From contig PUDQ02000056.1 of the NCBI GenBank assembly GCA_002964805.2, positions 1-64,000 on the forward strand: DNA of 64,000 nt, read 5' to 3'. Made by a program: the position numbers and the translations under genes. Source of the stretch: Trametes villosa. Lineage: Eukaryota > Basidiomycota > Agaricomycetes > Polyporales > Polyporaceae. The notes under the pieces are model-generated. The model saw nothing but the letters and a program-made list of their open reading frames with translations. It did not search any database and had not been told where the DNA came from. Of this stretch, positions 36,873 to 49,900 are shown piece after piece. Positions within the stretch are counted from its first letter, which is position 1. The number at the start of each line of letters is the position of its first letter.

Positions 36873-39114
36873 TCAGCGGTATGGCTCCGGCTGTGGGCCC
36901 TCGGGAGGGCGCTGCACATAGGTGTTCTGGGCGGTCATGACGAGTGGGTTCGTCAGCTGCTCCGCTTGCGGCCTGCACGACATGTCAGCGACCTGATCAT
37001 CTTCAGCGACCTCGTGGTACTCACCCGAACTGTCGACGCAGAAGCTCGTCAAGTAGCGCGTCCTTGCGCTCCTTCCAGCACTTCTCCTCATGCCTCAACA
37101 CCCGGAGCTCCTCCACGAGCGCCTCGTGCTGCTGCAACGCCCACTTATGCTTCGCCTTCGCGAGCATATAGCGCACCTGCGTGTGCGAGCGGCCCATGAT
37201 CAGGCCCGTCCCGGGGTCCGCCTGGCGGAGCAGGTGCGGCGGGAGCTCGTCCTCCGGATCGTACTCGAACGTGCCCGGCTCGGGCGTGAACTGGCGCACG
37301 GGTGTCGGCGGGAGCCGCGCGGCGAAGCTGCTCCCGCCCTCGATCGGCGACAGCCGGAAGTCGTCCTCGTCGCCCGGGTCGACCTTGAAGGACGAGGAGT
37401 AGCCGGGGTAGTCGGATGGCGCGGCGGGCGCGGGCTCGGGCTCCTCGCGCTTCCGCTTGCGGTTCCCGCCGCGCCCGGGGAGCGGTGGGGAGATGTTGTG
37501 CTGGATGCGCATGTGTTTCGCGAGCGCGTCTGAGCGGGTGAATGACTTGTCGCACTCTGTGCGGGATAGGTCAGTACGAGTTCGGATGATCGGGTTCCAT
37601 TACGCTACAACGTGTTGAGCACTACCCCCGGGCTCCGTCAAGAGCGGGTACTGCATGCCACGTACTCAGAACTAAGAAGAATCAAGCCAAACTACAACGG
37701 GCGGGTAAGCCCTCGAGATGCAGGCTTCAAACGCGACGTCGGCGGTATCGCCAGGATATCGCGCGCGTTAGGATATAGAAGCAGCATCGATGCAGAGCCA
37801 ATTGGTTTATGTTGCGCGCAATGGCGAAGCATTAACCTTCATGACCATTGCCCGCATACATTCTAGCGCACGGTACGCGCCCATGATGCGACAAAGTATA
37901 TACCAGATCTGTAGGAGTGGGACTCGGGACCAAGCTCCGACTCCCACTATTACTAAGACTAGGTGGTCTTAGTGGGAGCCACTGCTATGCGCATACAGGC
38001 CACAGTTGCATACGGCGCTGCCAATCTGCGCGTTAACGGTTACATTCAACCGTGCGAGCCGCTGTCGCGGTATTCCGGTCACTGTCGCTTCTGACTCGTA
38101 GCAGCCACACACTCAGGCGGCACAGTGGCTGCCGGAGTGTGTGGTTAGCCCGGTCGGCGAGCTCTTCCAGCCAATCTGCGGATGATCATGAGCTTGCCAT
38201 AGGCCAACCACGGCGACTAGCACAACAGAGCTCTACTCGAGCTGATCTCCGCAGGAGACGCATACACTAGCGTGCGTGGTACGTATGTAGGATGTCAGCT
38301 GGGTGGCCAAAGGCCCAGTGGCGCTCGGAGCTGGCCGGTAGCATTGTTCTGAGTGGGTGTCGCTTGTCTCAAGTGGGAGTCACTCTCACTGTTTTGGTCG
38401 TCACTCAAGTAAGCCCCCGAAACACAGATTTTGGACGCGACGACAGTGTTATCGCGAGCAAATCGCGCCGTTCGTCAGCAGCACAGACACGGCGCGACTG
38501 GTTTGCGCTGCTTGCAATGGCGAGACACGCGCCTTCACTGTTATTCCCCGCGCGCATTCTAGCGCACAATACGCGCTCATGATGCGACACTCGGCAGGAG
38601 ACGATAGAAGAGTATATGAACGTCGTTGGTTATGGGGAGGCTCACCTGGTCGGGGACATGTAAACGGCTTCTCTCCAGTATGCGAGCGGATATGGGATAT
38701 GAGCGCGAACCGCGACGTCTGGGCAATTCCACGCCGCACGCATCCTGCCCACTCGCAAGTGTAGTTGGACTTGTGCACGCCAATATGGTCTACGCAGCAT
38801 CTCCATAAGCTTCACAATGCCACCTGTGCGATTAATATGTACGTACCGTTGTGTATGTGGTCGATGAGAGTGGGGAGATGATTGAACACCTTCCCGCAGT
38901 CCTCCCACTGGCATGTCATGGTGTCCGCCTGCTGGTCCTCGCCGATCATCGAGACCTCCGCCGTCACCGGAGACCCCGGCCTCGATGCGGATGCGCCGTA
39001 CTCTGCAGCGTCGGGGTACATGCCATAGTCGTCATCGCTAGAGGAGTCTGAGACGGCGCCGGGGGAGGACGGTAGACTCGGGGAAGGAGAGGGGGAGTAT
39101 TGGCTGCGCGCCAT
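36873..39114 (-). CDS. C2H2 zinc-finger protein, Iec1-like (INO80 complex subunit candidate)
   Basis: Exons 38847-39114, 38646-38789, 37025-37556, 36873-36972 give 347 residues. Three C2H2 fingers: CQWEDCGKVFNHLPTLIDHI (from Cys68), CEWAGCVRRGIAQTSRFALI (about 98-125) and CPRPECDKSFTRSDALAKHM (about 129-155). The SRFALISHIRSHTGEKPFTC linker and the third finger match what I recall of fission yeast Iec1, a subunit of the INO80 chromatin remodeller related to YY1-type factors. PacC/Rim101 and GLI/Zic fingers also show CxWxxC, so this is not certain. After the fingers come a basic KRKREEP patch and a coiled-coil-like stretch KHKWALQQHEALVEELRVLR. The intron between exons 2 and 3 is 1089 bp, far longer than any other here, and carries repeats. 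The gene diverges from TAF11. Confidence 0.75.
37557..38645 (-). repeat. 1.09-kb repeat-bearing intron of the Iec1-like gene
   Basis: Contains an ungapped 91-bp direct repeat (37803-37893 and 38499-38589). Over its last 76 bp I count 58 matches, and 14 of 18 differences are transitions. It also has a hairpin CCACACACTC/GAGTGTGTGG (38105-38144) and a palindromic zone near 37913-37978 with GTGGGA(C/G)TCGG arms and CTAAGAC/GTCTTAG. It looks like an old insertion, perhaps a small transposon with direct terminal repeats, now fixed as intron. The splice sites G|GTGAGC and ACAG| keep the reading frame. Confidence 0.6.
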
Positions 39115-39449
39115 GCTACCGAGTGTGTCGTTTGATGTCTTCAAGTGGCTCGTCGTTGTCGGGGTCGCTGTATGCGCTGTTGAGAGCTTCGGAGAGAGCA
39201 CACACAAAAGTAGTAGTACGGGCCCAAGAAAGGTTCCAGCGAGGTTCCAGCGTCGTGCGCGAGCGCTTGGCACGCGCGGCTGTCTGTTCCTCAGCCACCA
39301 CCACCACGCACAACAGTGCTTTCTTGGTCAATCTCCATCTGAGAGATCTTTATTCTCTTGTGCGTCGTACACTGTACTGAGAATCGCCCTGCTGGTTTGT
39401 AAACAAGCAACACACGACAAGAAACCTGGGTGTTGCACCGACGCCAACG
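39115..39449. promoter_or_regulatory. Bidirectional promoter, Iec1-like gene and TAF11
   Basis: The two start codons are 335 bp apart and face away from each other, so both promoters must share this DNA or overlap the 5' leaders. An AT-rich TCTTTATTCTCTTG near 39348 may help set the TAF11 start site. Two tandem GGTTCCAGCGA(G) copies lie near 39232. Confidence 0.6.
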
Positions 39450-40506
39450 ATGTCTTCCCCATTCGCCACTTACCCCGTCCCCGAACGCTCCTTCATCCCA
39501 TCCACGCCCACACCCGCCTCCCGCGGCGGAGCCTCAGGCACGCGCGGGACCGGCGCAAAACGCGGCCGCAAGCCCAAGAACGCCAACGCCAATGCCAACG
39601 CCGACACCCCGCGCACGCCCTCGAACTCGCAGCCACCCACCCTGCAATGGGCCGACTCGCAACCCGGGCCCAACGCCTCGCAGTCTGCCGCTGGGGCGAG
39701 CTCGTCGAGCGCGGTGAATTCCCCAACGGCTTCTACGCACGACGCGTCTGCGAGCTTGGCGGATGGATTGAGTCTGCCGGGTGCGCAGGCGGCCGCGGGC
39801 ACCCTTGCGCCTGGAGGAGACCCTGGGACGCCTGGTGCGTCGACGGCGGCGGCTGCGGCGCCGGGTGCTCCGGGTGGTGAGGAGGACGATAATGGGGAGG
39901 ATGAGCTGCTGCCGGCGATGGCGGACGACGATTACTCGGCGCAGCTCTCATGGCAGAGCCAGTCCAAGGACAATCTCAAGTGCGTTGGCTATACATAACG
40001 CGAAATTTGCCCTAACAAGTCGTGTCTGATTTACAGGGTGCTCATGGACAACCTGAGCCCGGCACAGTATGACCGGTTTGAAGCCTACCGCCGGTACGCT
40101 CTGTCGAAGCAAGCCGTTCGCAAGGTGAGTATTCCTCTTTGGTCTTGACGTAGCAATCGCGGCTAACGGGGTTCTCTGCGCGTCAAGGTCATCCAGCAGA
40201 CTACTGGCAACCAAGTCTCCCTGCCTGTCGCGCAAATAATCGCAGGTTTCGCAAAGGTCTTCGTGGGCGAGATGGTCGAGAAAGGTGCGTCCCGTCTTCA
40301 TCCTCTCTGCCAGACACTCTACCTCCCCGCAATGGCACGCTGATACGCCGTAATCCTTCGCAGCTCGAGATGTCCAGGAGCGTCGCCAGGAAACTGGTCC
40401 GCTCAGTCCTGACCACCTCCGCGAGGCGTACCGCACGTACCAGAACGAGACCGGGCGCGTGGGCGCCGCGCGGCCTCTGCGGGGAAAGCGTCTGTTCAAC
40501 CGGTAA
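39450..40506 (+). CDS. TAF11: TFIID subunit TAF11
   Basis: Exons 39450-39979, 40037-40124, 40188-40284, 40364-40506 give 285 residues. Residues from about 178 form the TAFII28 histone fold: VLMDNLSPAQYDRFEAYRR, then VIQQTTGNQVSLPVAQIIAG and FAKVFVGEMVEKARDVQE, with a typical LREAYRTYQ C-terminal helix. TAF11 pairs with TAF13 in TFIID and contacts TFIIA/TBP during pol II initiation. The first 170 residues are low-complexity (Asn-Ala repeats, Ser, Pro, then acidic), longer than in yeast but usual for basidiomycetes. All introns are short GT-AG. Confidence 0.92.
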
Positions 40507-43500
40507 ACAGCGTTCGAGCCTGTAGAGGCGCAGCCTCCCGCTTTTGTTTGTGACATTGTTTTGTGTGCAGGACTGTGAGTCGATGTGGTCACTCTACAGC
40601 GCGTAGATCTGCCCTGACGGTTGGTTCTATAGCAGGTGTATCAGTATCGTGTGTACTTGTATCCCCTCGTTTATGCTATGCTAGAGCTGTACCAGAGTAT
40701 GGCTCAGAAGCGCGACACGTTCGCGCTAGGAAGCAAATAGCATGCGTGGCTGACGAACTAGCGGCTGACACGTCACCAAAAAGCCAACGACGCTCCTAAA
40801 ATCGTGCCAGTGCTCGCCATATCCCTGTTTAAGCTATGGCCTGCAACGCTATAGACTCAAGACTTCGACACCTCCTCAATCCACCTTACGTCGCCAACGT
40901 CGCCAACGCCAAACGATCAACGGGTGACGTCGCCGCTGCGCATCCTTGCACTCCAAGGAGCGGTGACGGATGCGTGGTGCCGGCGGTGGATCGTAGGTAC
41001 GTCTAATGCGAGGCTATCTCACCAGAATCTCCAAGCTAGATCCACGTCCACGGTGCATATACTCCTGTCGATCATGGTGCGTCTAAGATGCTCTTATCAG
41101 GCGAGTCGTCGTCCACGTCTGGTAGTTACTCAAAATGCAGTGTTCATAGGGCCTGGGTTGGACGTGTTGCGGCGGCTGGGAAGTCAGTGGGTTACCGTCA
41201 GGATCCCGGTTATGTGTCGGTGGCACCGTCCGTTTCCAAGACGTCTTCCATTCCCTCGCGCGATGTGTACCTCAATCTTGAGGCGAGGTTGCTGTCCGTG
41301 TTCGAAGGTATGTCGCTGCCATCAACGTACAACCTTCAAAATGTTAGCACGCTCCTCTATGCGGTTACCTTGTTTATAGTGCCCTTGCTGACTACAGAAA
41401 TTAGTGCATAACCAGACTGTCGAACGGCTGACTCGTTGGCCCACCATGCTGCCCAGGAGGCTATCCGAGAGTCGGCCCGGCGGCAGCGATATCTGGAGCT
41501 TGGTTCGCCACCTCCTGCCACCTGAGGCTGACGCGCTGACGACTCCTGGGGTTGACGATACCTCTAGCCATCACCCCACCCGATACAGCAGGAGCACCCC
41601 GCGAGTCCGTCCAACGATCGACAGCTCCCTGGAGCCGGCGGCGCAGAACATCTTCCCCACAGCGTCGTGGAGCGTTCCCTTGCTCGGCCAATTGCTGAAT
41701 TCGCGCTGGAACGCTAGTGTGCTGATACTCCTGGAATCCAAGAATACCTGCCCCTACCAACGACGTCGTTATCAGTGCGAAGAGCCCAGCTGATACTTTA
41801 GGGTGTGCGAGCGTCGGCCTGTTCGCTCACCAGCGATCCTCCTCTCCACGCGAGCGGGACGTTACGCAGGGCTCCTTGTCTGACGTCGCTGAACAGCCTA
41901 TCACCATGGTGCACAAGCTTGCATCTTGTCGAGCACCTTCTGGACGCCCCAATGCATGGACGACGTCAACACCGCTAACGTCGTAGACATATAGGAGGCT
42001 GACGGTACCCTACGCGTGCCACTAGGCTGGTGCACGTCGGGTCAGCCACTGACAGTGCTCGGCCACGCCGGACGATCGAACACGCTTCTCGCGTCGACGT
42101 CCCGGCGGAGGTGGCGATGTCTTCCGATGGCGATCGTAGCAGAAGGTTCGTGTGCGTTCACTGGCTGGTTCGTGCGTTCGCCGGTACGGGGCTGACGTCG
42201 ACGTCGATCGACAGCAGGTTCACTTGACCAGGTCAGCCAGGTGGCAGACTATAGTTGCCACATGACGCGCGACTCGGTATTTCGAGCTCAAATCCAGGAT
42301 CCCAACGGAGCTCCCTCAACGCCGCACGAAGATTGTACGGCCACTCTCGAACGAGGATTCCGGACCCTATTGATGGACATAGTGCTCAAGCCAATAATCG
42401 TAAGCCCGCCTTCTTCCAGTGGGTAAACCTAGTGTGGTAATTCCAGCTGCTCTGACGAGACATACGCTGATCGTCTCCAAGCCCCGCCTTCCCGCCTCCG
42501 GCTTGCCCCAGCCACAGTCTCAAGACAGCGCAGACGCGGATGTGACGAAATGAAGTGCTACCGACAGCCGCCCTACCGCGGCGCGGGAGCGAGCCTCCTA
42601 TTGCCCGGATGGTCCCGGTCACCGACGACGTCAACACCATCATCATCGCTCCTGGCAGTGGTCGAGAGCTGTCCGCCGCCACGGCTGCCTCGAGGGACAG
42701 GGCACGATCGCGCTTACTTGCAGACAATTCAGATTCACTCTAGGACAGCTGCCCCCACATGCACCCCTCGCCATGAAACACGACGCTAAAAGGTCCAAGA
42801 ATACGCTTCACCGCGAGCATATGGACGACTCGCTTCGCGGTACGGCACTGTCGTAAAGTGGTCTGATGAGCGCATGCCCTGTGCGCTATGTCTGGGGATC
42901 CGCGGACTACGTGCCTGCGTCAATTGAATCAGACTCACAGCACACATCACCCCTGGCCGCGCTCGTGCGCTCGCAGGGCGAACAGTCAAATGGTCCAGGC
43001 CAGCGGTACTGGGTCCTGGCAATTAACGGTCTGACGACGCATACAACCGCCTGTCTTAACACCCTATGTCAAGGCCGCCTCCTCCATTCCTCTCGCGGCG
43101 GGCGCAGTGCGCAGGCCAGAGCGCGGCGCCCGAGAGTCGCGATGGGCACCAGAGGAGGCGGGGCGTCGCCGCATGCGGCTCCTGCCACGCCGATCCGGAT
43201 CGTCGGTGCACCACTGCGGGACCGAGGCAGCACAGCTTTGCAGCAGCCCCAGCCCCATCCTTCAGGCAGATCCGTTCACCCCACCCTCTGGAATTCTGTG
43301 CAGACCGCCCTCGGAGATCGTTTCCCTCGTACGACTTCTCGTTCAGCGCTTCGGGGACGCTCTGGCGGGCTGCGATGAACACATCTGTCGAGAGTAGAAA
43401 CCCCGCATGGTTCGCACCAGGTTCGCAGATCGCGTGGGCGTGCAGGCACCCCGCAAGGCGGCGGGCAGGTACACCGTGCAGGGCCGCCAGTGGCCACCAG

Positions 43501-43700
43501 TCCTGGGCCGGCGGCAGCGCTAGCCCCGCCCGACGCGGCGGGCGGGGCCTGGCAGGCTGGGACGCTAACCCAGTTCGTCCGATCGCCCACGAAATCACAG
43601 GCAGGCCCGCCGATTAGGTTGGGCAGGGGGCGTCCGCGCTGCGGGGGGATCTCGTCGTGGCGGGCGGGCGGGGGATCGGTCGAGCCTGCGAGGGCCCGCC
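40507..43700. other. Gene-poor DNA after TAF11
   Basis: Short open frames occur on both strands, but none forms a spliced model with recognisable domains. A small array of CGTCGCCAA-like units sits near 40889-40915. The stretch could contain decayed mobile elements; for example 41420-41520 reads as an Ala/Arg/Glu-rich helix in one frame, but stops follow. Confidence 0.45.
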
Positions 43701-43722
43701 GTTGCGAGATCGGCGTGTCCTG

Positions 43723-43895
43723 ATTGGATACAGGATGGGGGGAGGAGGGCGGCGGCGGGGCGGAGGGCGAGAGGCTGCGGCGGACGCTGGCCACTGGACT
43801 GTGGACAGCCAACGAGGGGGCGGGCGGATGGGCTAACGCGGATGATCCTATTGGTCGTGCGGGTGAGAGGCTGACGGGGAGGAGATGCTGATTGG
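43723..43895. promoter_or_regulatory. Three inverted CCAAT boxes (ATTGG) in GC-rich DNA
   Basis: ATTGG at 43723-43727, 43850-43854 and 43891-43895, two within GATTGGA, in a G-rich stretch. Such clusters occur in fungal promoters bound by the HAP/NF-Y complex. No gene is seen to either side, so any transcript would be non-coding or unrecognised. Confidence 0.3.
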
Positions 43896-43900
43896 ACGGG

Positions 43901-46900
43901 AGCAGATGGGGACGCTACCAAACGCGATCGGCTGCGTGCATACGAGACTTCCGTCGGCCAGCCTCAAGGTATACGCCGTGGCGGGCGCAGCTGCTGCTTC
44001 GTATGTTCTTGGATATACCCTCCTCGAGCAGACCCGCTCGAATGACTGTCAATGCTCTGAGAACGGGAATGAGGGCAGCAGTCAGCGAAACGCTTGGCTC
44101 AACCCGGTACCCGCTCACCTCATCCGAGACCCATGATCCAAACCAATATCTGAGTAACACTAGCTCCCCGTGTCATCCTCACAGTACCGCAGTAGACCGT
44201 AGTCAGTACCGTCATCCACGCACAGCTGAGTTGTGCAGGCCCCCGCCAGTCATCCTCCCCGCCAGCCCCCACCCCGCCTCGGTACCATGGCCCAAATTCC
44301 AATACCGCCCCGCGTCTCATCTTTCCGCCGCGCTTCCGACGAAGCCCACGCCCCGACGCGCTCCCACATATGTCAGCCACCTGCGCGTGCTCCCCTCGGC
44401 AGTCGGGAGGCGGGCACGATTTGGCAATCGGAGGAGACGCGTTCAATAAGCGCCGCGGGCTAAGGGAGATTGAGTCCGCGGCGCATATGACGGATGGCGG
44501 GCTCGGAACGGCGGAGCGCATCCTCGAATGGGAACAACATACGCCGGGTCAAGGATAGGGGCCGGGGGTCGACGTTCGAACGTCGCTTCGGACGGTAGGC
44601 GCAACGGAGCGCCCACAGCTGGGACGCAGATGTCCGAAGTGCGAGAAGGGCATGCCGCGAGGCTGGTATGACGAAAGCGGCTCGGGGGGCGCAATTCAGT
44701 GCGTCGGGATGCCGTGGGCATTGTGGGATTTGAGCAGCGTGCGTGTGCTCTCCAGGGAGTTGTGTATAGCGATTGGCCGCCAACGCTGCGCACATATTGG
44801 TTTCGGGAGTCGTGGAAGCAGGGAGGAGGCTGCGGAGGCGAAGCGGTGCAGGAGATTTGCTAGAACCTAAAGGATCTGCAATCCCAATTATCCTCCAACT
44901 ATTATTATCGAACACCCAAAAGTGATAGAGGTAAGCTCCGCGAGTCAGCTGTTCAGAAGCAACTCACAACCCCTGCCGGAGTGCTATATTCACCTCCCAG
45001 TCGTAGTACTTACTTAGTACATGGGCGCCTAATCGCACAGGCCCGCTCGGCGCCTGCAAATGTCCGCGAGCTCGAGAACTGTCGAATTCAACACGAGGCA
45101 AGAACTGTATGGGCGGATTAGCCACGTATGCATACTGTGGGCGTACGTGTCATTCATGTTCGGAGTGCGCAGCTGCGCCTTGCTCCGTCGCGTACTGAAG
45201 GGGTTACAACCTACGGACTGTGCTCCACCTCCGAGTCGGCCTCCTAGCCGTCCGAGGGGTACCCCAAGAATCGCAGCACCCGAGTTCTCCGAGCTGGGAC
45301 GGGTTCGCGTACAGTGTGGCTGCCCGAGATGAACGCGAGCCTCCGCACCCGGCCGCGGAACTTGGCAAACAGCACAGCCCCAGGCTGACGCGTCCTCAAC
45401 TCGAGTCAAGCTTGCTCGCGTCGCGTCGCGCCGGCCTCAAAATTCGCAGCACCGGAAGGGCCGCGTCAGCCCAAGCCTGAGGTGATTCAGTCGGCGGCCC
45501 TGAATGCACCCCTGCAAGCCTGAGTCGGAGAAACCTGGGGGATCGGAGGCTAATCTGTCACCGCAGCACGGAGAGGGAGGCGGACGCGGAGGCTGAGGCG
45601 GCTGGCTGAACGTCCGCCCGAGCACGCTGCAAGCCGCCGTGGGGAAGCGTCGTCCAGCTCCAGTTCGTCGGCGCCGAGCCCATGGTATTAGGAAGGACCA
45701 AGGGCCCCATCATGCAGCATACACTGACAGAACGTCCTGAGAACGAGCAGAAGGTGGACATGAAACGCACCAGACGATGGGATAAACCCTCGCCCACGCA
45801 CGCTTCGCCCGACCATCAGCCACGGAGGGGCGCATCTGTCAAGCGACGACGGAAGCACACACCCGTGCACCACAGAGATTACACTCACGCACGCCGACGC
45901 GCCCCTTGCACTTCCGGGTCGCATACCTCCGGGTCGGGGTGCAGGGGTGCAGGGGCGCGCGGTACTGGATGGGGTAGGAGGTGTGGGGTACGCGGGAGAG
46001 ATCTTCAGGCTGCGCATGGACGTGGTGCTCGTCCGAGTCTGGGGTAGTGCAGACTAGGAATGGAACTCAAGACGGCTGGGAACATATCCGCGAAAAGCAA
46101 GTACTCACCGGTACCGTACCATGCACCTATGCACGAGAGCATGAAACGGTGCCCAGGGGCCCGAGCGTTCGCGCAAACTGCACAATCACGATCGTCCGTG
46201 CTTCGAGCTTCGTGGCGGGCGCAGCATACGGCAGCGGGTTTAGCCACCCGCCCCGGGCCTTCTGCCCGCTTTCAGGCCGTGCGCAAGGAGCGGGATTGGG
46301 AGAGAGTTCGGGGTTTGGCGAGTCAGGTCACGCCGGAGAGGGGGTGCGCGCGGGCAAGATCTTCCGACGGAGCCTGGTGCGCGGGCGACGTCCTCCGAGT
46401 CCGGAGGTTGGGACAGCCTGCCTCCCACCAAGCTCCGACATGCTGTTGTGGATCCGTTCGAGTTCCTACAGCACATGGAATAGTCAGCATATGGACGACC
46501 GACTCGGTGCTGGGGAGCTGGGACGCGCGTACCTTCGGGCGAGCTCCAAACACGGTAGACCGAGCACCGAAAAAATCTACAGCATACAGCATATCAGCAC
46601 AAACCGAGCCCCGAGCTCACCAGCACCACTCATCCAGCAGCCTCGGTAACGTGCAAGTTCGACAATGAAATGCTGACGAAGACGAGTTGCACTTGCACGC
46701 TACCCCCGCCGGAGCGAACGACGAAAGCATCCGCGATCGTACAACGCGCTGCACAGCCAGCGGCCGCCGCGTCCCTGCGCGCCTCGACGCCTCCCGCGCA
46801 AGCGCGCGGTGCCCTGTAAGAGCCACGGACGCTGACAGCGAGCAGGGAGGCGCAGGGTCGCCTAGCGCAAGTTCGGCTCGGCTGCGTGCCACGAGTGGCT

Positions 46901-49900
46901 TACCGCCGACTCGGACGTCACGCCCGTGCACTGCAGGATGCGATGTCAATATCGGAATTCGGGAGAGGCGACGTCATGGCGCACCGTCCGAGGCGCCTCG
47001 CGCGCGTCCAGTTACGAACGCTCTACTTCCACGAGCATTGCTGAGTACGAATGCTGAGTAGCTGTCGCCGGTCGGAGCGAGCTAGGCTTCGATGCGTTGG
47101 TCTTCTGCCCGGGGTTCGTTGAAATCGCGCTGTAATACAGTACAGTATGTTATGGAAGCAAGGAGGCTTCATGGAGGATTGGTCACGGAGTGCTAAAGCG
47201 TCCGGGTGTGCTGAGTAAGCGCACTTGTAGTATTTGCGCTGAGCACTCAGTTGCAATAGGTAGGGTGCTTTACACCCGCGCTGACCGGGACATCTCGCAG
47301 CCCGCAGTGTGCGGTAGATCGAACTGCATACATACACGCACACCCGCGCGGCCGAGGATCTTCGTGGCGTTTGTGCACCGGAGCCGGCGGGACTTGCAAG
47401 TCGCAGCCCAGAAATGGGCGTCCGGCGCGGCTACTGAAGAAGCCGAGTGCCGTTACAGCCGGCTGCGAAGCTTCGTGCAGGACCGCCCCCGGGCGAATCG
47501 TGGCTCGCACTCGAGGCGATTGACAGTCCTTGGAAGTGTGCGAACAGCACGAGAAGCACGCCGAGATCCTGAGCCCGAGCGGAACTTGCCACCTGTACTG
47601 TAGCGTTCTGTCAGAGAGTACAAGGCGACCTGCACAGCGCGTGGACGCTGCTACGCCAAGCTAGGTACCCGAGCGCGACCGCCCGGTGGCTCCGCCGACA
47701 TGACGTCGGCCTGGCGGGCGCGACGCGAAGCAATGCGCACAGTAAGCAATGGGACGCACTTACACACCCGAGGCGCCAGGTTCGTACGGCATCCGAGGCT
47801 GGCGTGCGCGATGGAAGCCGGGACGAGCGGAGCCGCAGCGCGTGTCGAGGGCAGTTGGGTAAGAAGCCGGGCGCGCGCGATCCTCGAACGGCGCAGCGTC
47901 TTCCACGGCCCGCGCCGACGCTCGAAGTTCGAATCCAGGCCAAAGTCCATGCCTGACTCAAGAGACGCAGGCACATCCCGCCGGGAGCCTGCGAGACGCG
48001 GCTCCCGATGAGTAGCGCGGCGGGTGCGTTCGCAGGTCAGCAGCACCGCCCTGCCCTCGCTGCTACGTAGGTCAGCGTTCCGGCCGGCAATGACACAGAA
48101 TGACCCGTACCTGCTCGTCGCGCAGCTTGGGCTTCGCCGTACGTGACATGAGCGCGAGCACGCGCGTGTGTACGGCGAGGACAGGCTTCGGTGTCAGGTT
48201 AGCGTTCGGGCCACGTCGGGCGATTCCGCCTCCAGCAAGGCTCCTGCAGGACAAGCAAAGCGGTATACAGTCGAGCGCGGTAGCAAGCGCACACGAGACT
48301 CCATGTGCTCAAGCTTCCACGCAACATGTCCGAGTACCTCGCATCGACGTCGAAGGAGAGTCGTGGCAGTCCTCCCGCTCCGAGGAGCCTGGCGTCGACG
48401 ACTGAGTTGACCGCCTGTCCAGACGCCCGTCGCCCGATTAAGCCCAGCACGCGGGCGCATCGTCCGCATTTCCAGAAACAGGCCGCCCTCACCCGCGCTG
48501 TGGTATCGATCACCCAGATCACTGACTAAGCCGCCTGCAGGATCTCCCGGCCTCAGCCGTCTCCTTCAGATCGGATCTGCGTCCCGCGCCCCTCGATCGG
48601 GTCGGTCGGTCGGGAGCGCGAGGGGGCGCGCGACGGCTGGGTACGATGTGGTTTGCGAGGTGGAGGTGTGGCGCCCGTCGGTGATGTTCGTGAATGTGCG
48701 GCGAGCCTCTGACGCTAGCTGCGTTTGGCAGCTATGAGTGCGCGACCTGGCGTAGAAAACGCTGGATGATGCGCGCGAGCTGTGCTGTACGCGGAGGGCG
48801 ACGTGCTGACGCAGGTCACGCGGCCGCGTCGAGGACGCGTACGCTTGGGAAAGGTGAGTTGAGCAATCGTTTCAAACTTCGGAAGCGACGTCCAAGTTGC
48901 TCATTCGGACTCACACAGGGTAGGGCAGTACAGCGTACAGGAACTTGCGCACGACATGCATACGGCCCTGAACAATGCAAAGTCGCCCGCATTACCTCCA
49001 AGACGTCGGCCCTCGGTCCTCGGCAGCCGGCTGCGCCCACCTCGGAGGCGCGCCTCCTCCCAGCATCAAGCAGCATGCGAGCGAGCCCCAGCCGGCAGGC
49101 AGCGCCATCGTCGGAGACGAGCTTCGGCCTGCTACCTGCCCTCCCATCCGCGCCGCCTCAGCTGACGTCGTGGGAGCGCAAGTGGGCGGGATGCGGGAAT
49201 GGCGCGGCTCGATGCGCACGCGGCCGCCGCCCTAAAGCCTCCTCTACCCCCTCCGGGCGGGCTCGCGATGTGCCTCCCGCGGGCGACGCGTCTGACGCTG
49301 GGAGACTGAGACAGAGTTAAGCTTCTGCGTTGCAGCGGGGGTGGCAAGGCGACGCGTGACAGGGCCCACTCGCGCGTCGAAGGCGCAGTCGCAGTCGCAG
49401 TCGGGCGGCGTTGTGGACGACGTCGGATGGACACTCAAATTGTGTGCGCTCCGGGGCCTCGCGCCGCGTTGTGCGGTGCGCAGGATGGCGTGCTAGCAGT
49501 GGTTGCGGGAGTGGGCGCGGGCGTCCGAGGAGCGCTGGGTGTCGGTGGTGGGTGGTGGTAGTGGTGGTGACCTCACCTGTGCAGGGCCCGTGTCTGCACC
49601 CGCACGCGAGTCGCGTCGCCAATACATGGAAGCACGCGGACCCCGTCCTCCTGGAATCCTTGTCCCCGCTGTCGATTGGGTGCCAAGGACGGCGGGCCCG
49701 CTTGTACGCAATACGCAGGGTCCTCCTTCAGTCCTCGGCGTCCTCAATCGCCTCCCCCAGATTTGCCTCTCTTCCCTATCCTCGAGACGAATCGAGACGT
49801 TACGGCAGCGTCGCAGACCAGAAGAGAAGCAGAGCAAGGGGGAGTCGCACGCACCGACGGAGGACAAAGGAGCGCGGCTCAAAGGAGAAGCTCAGGTGCT

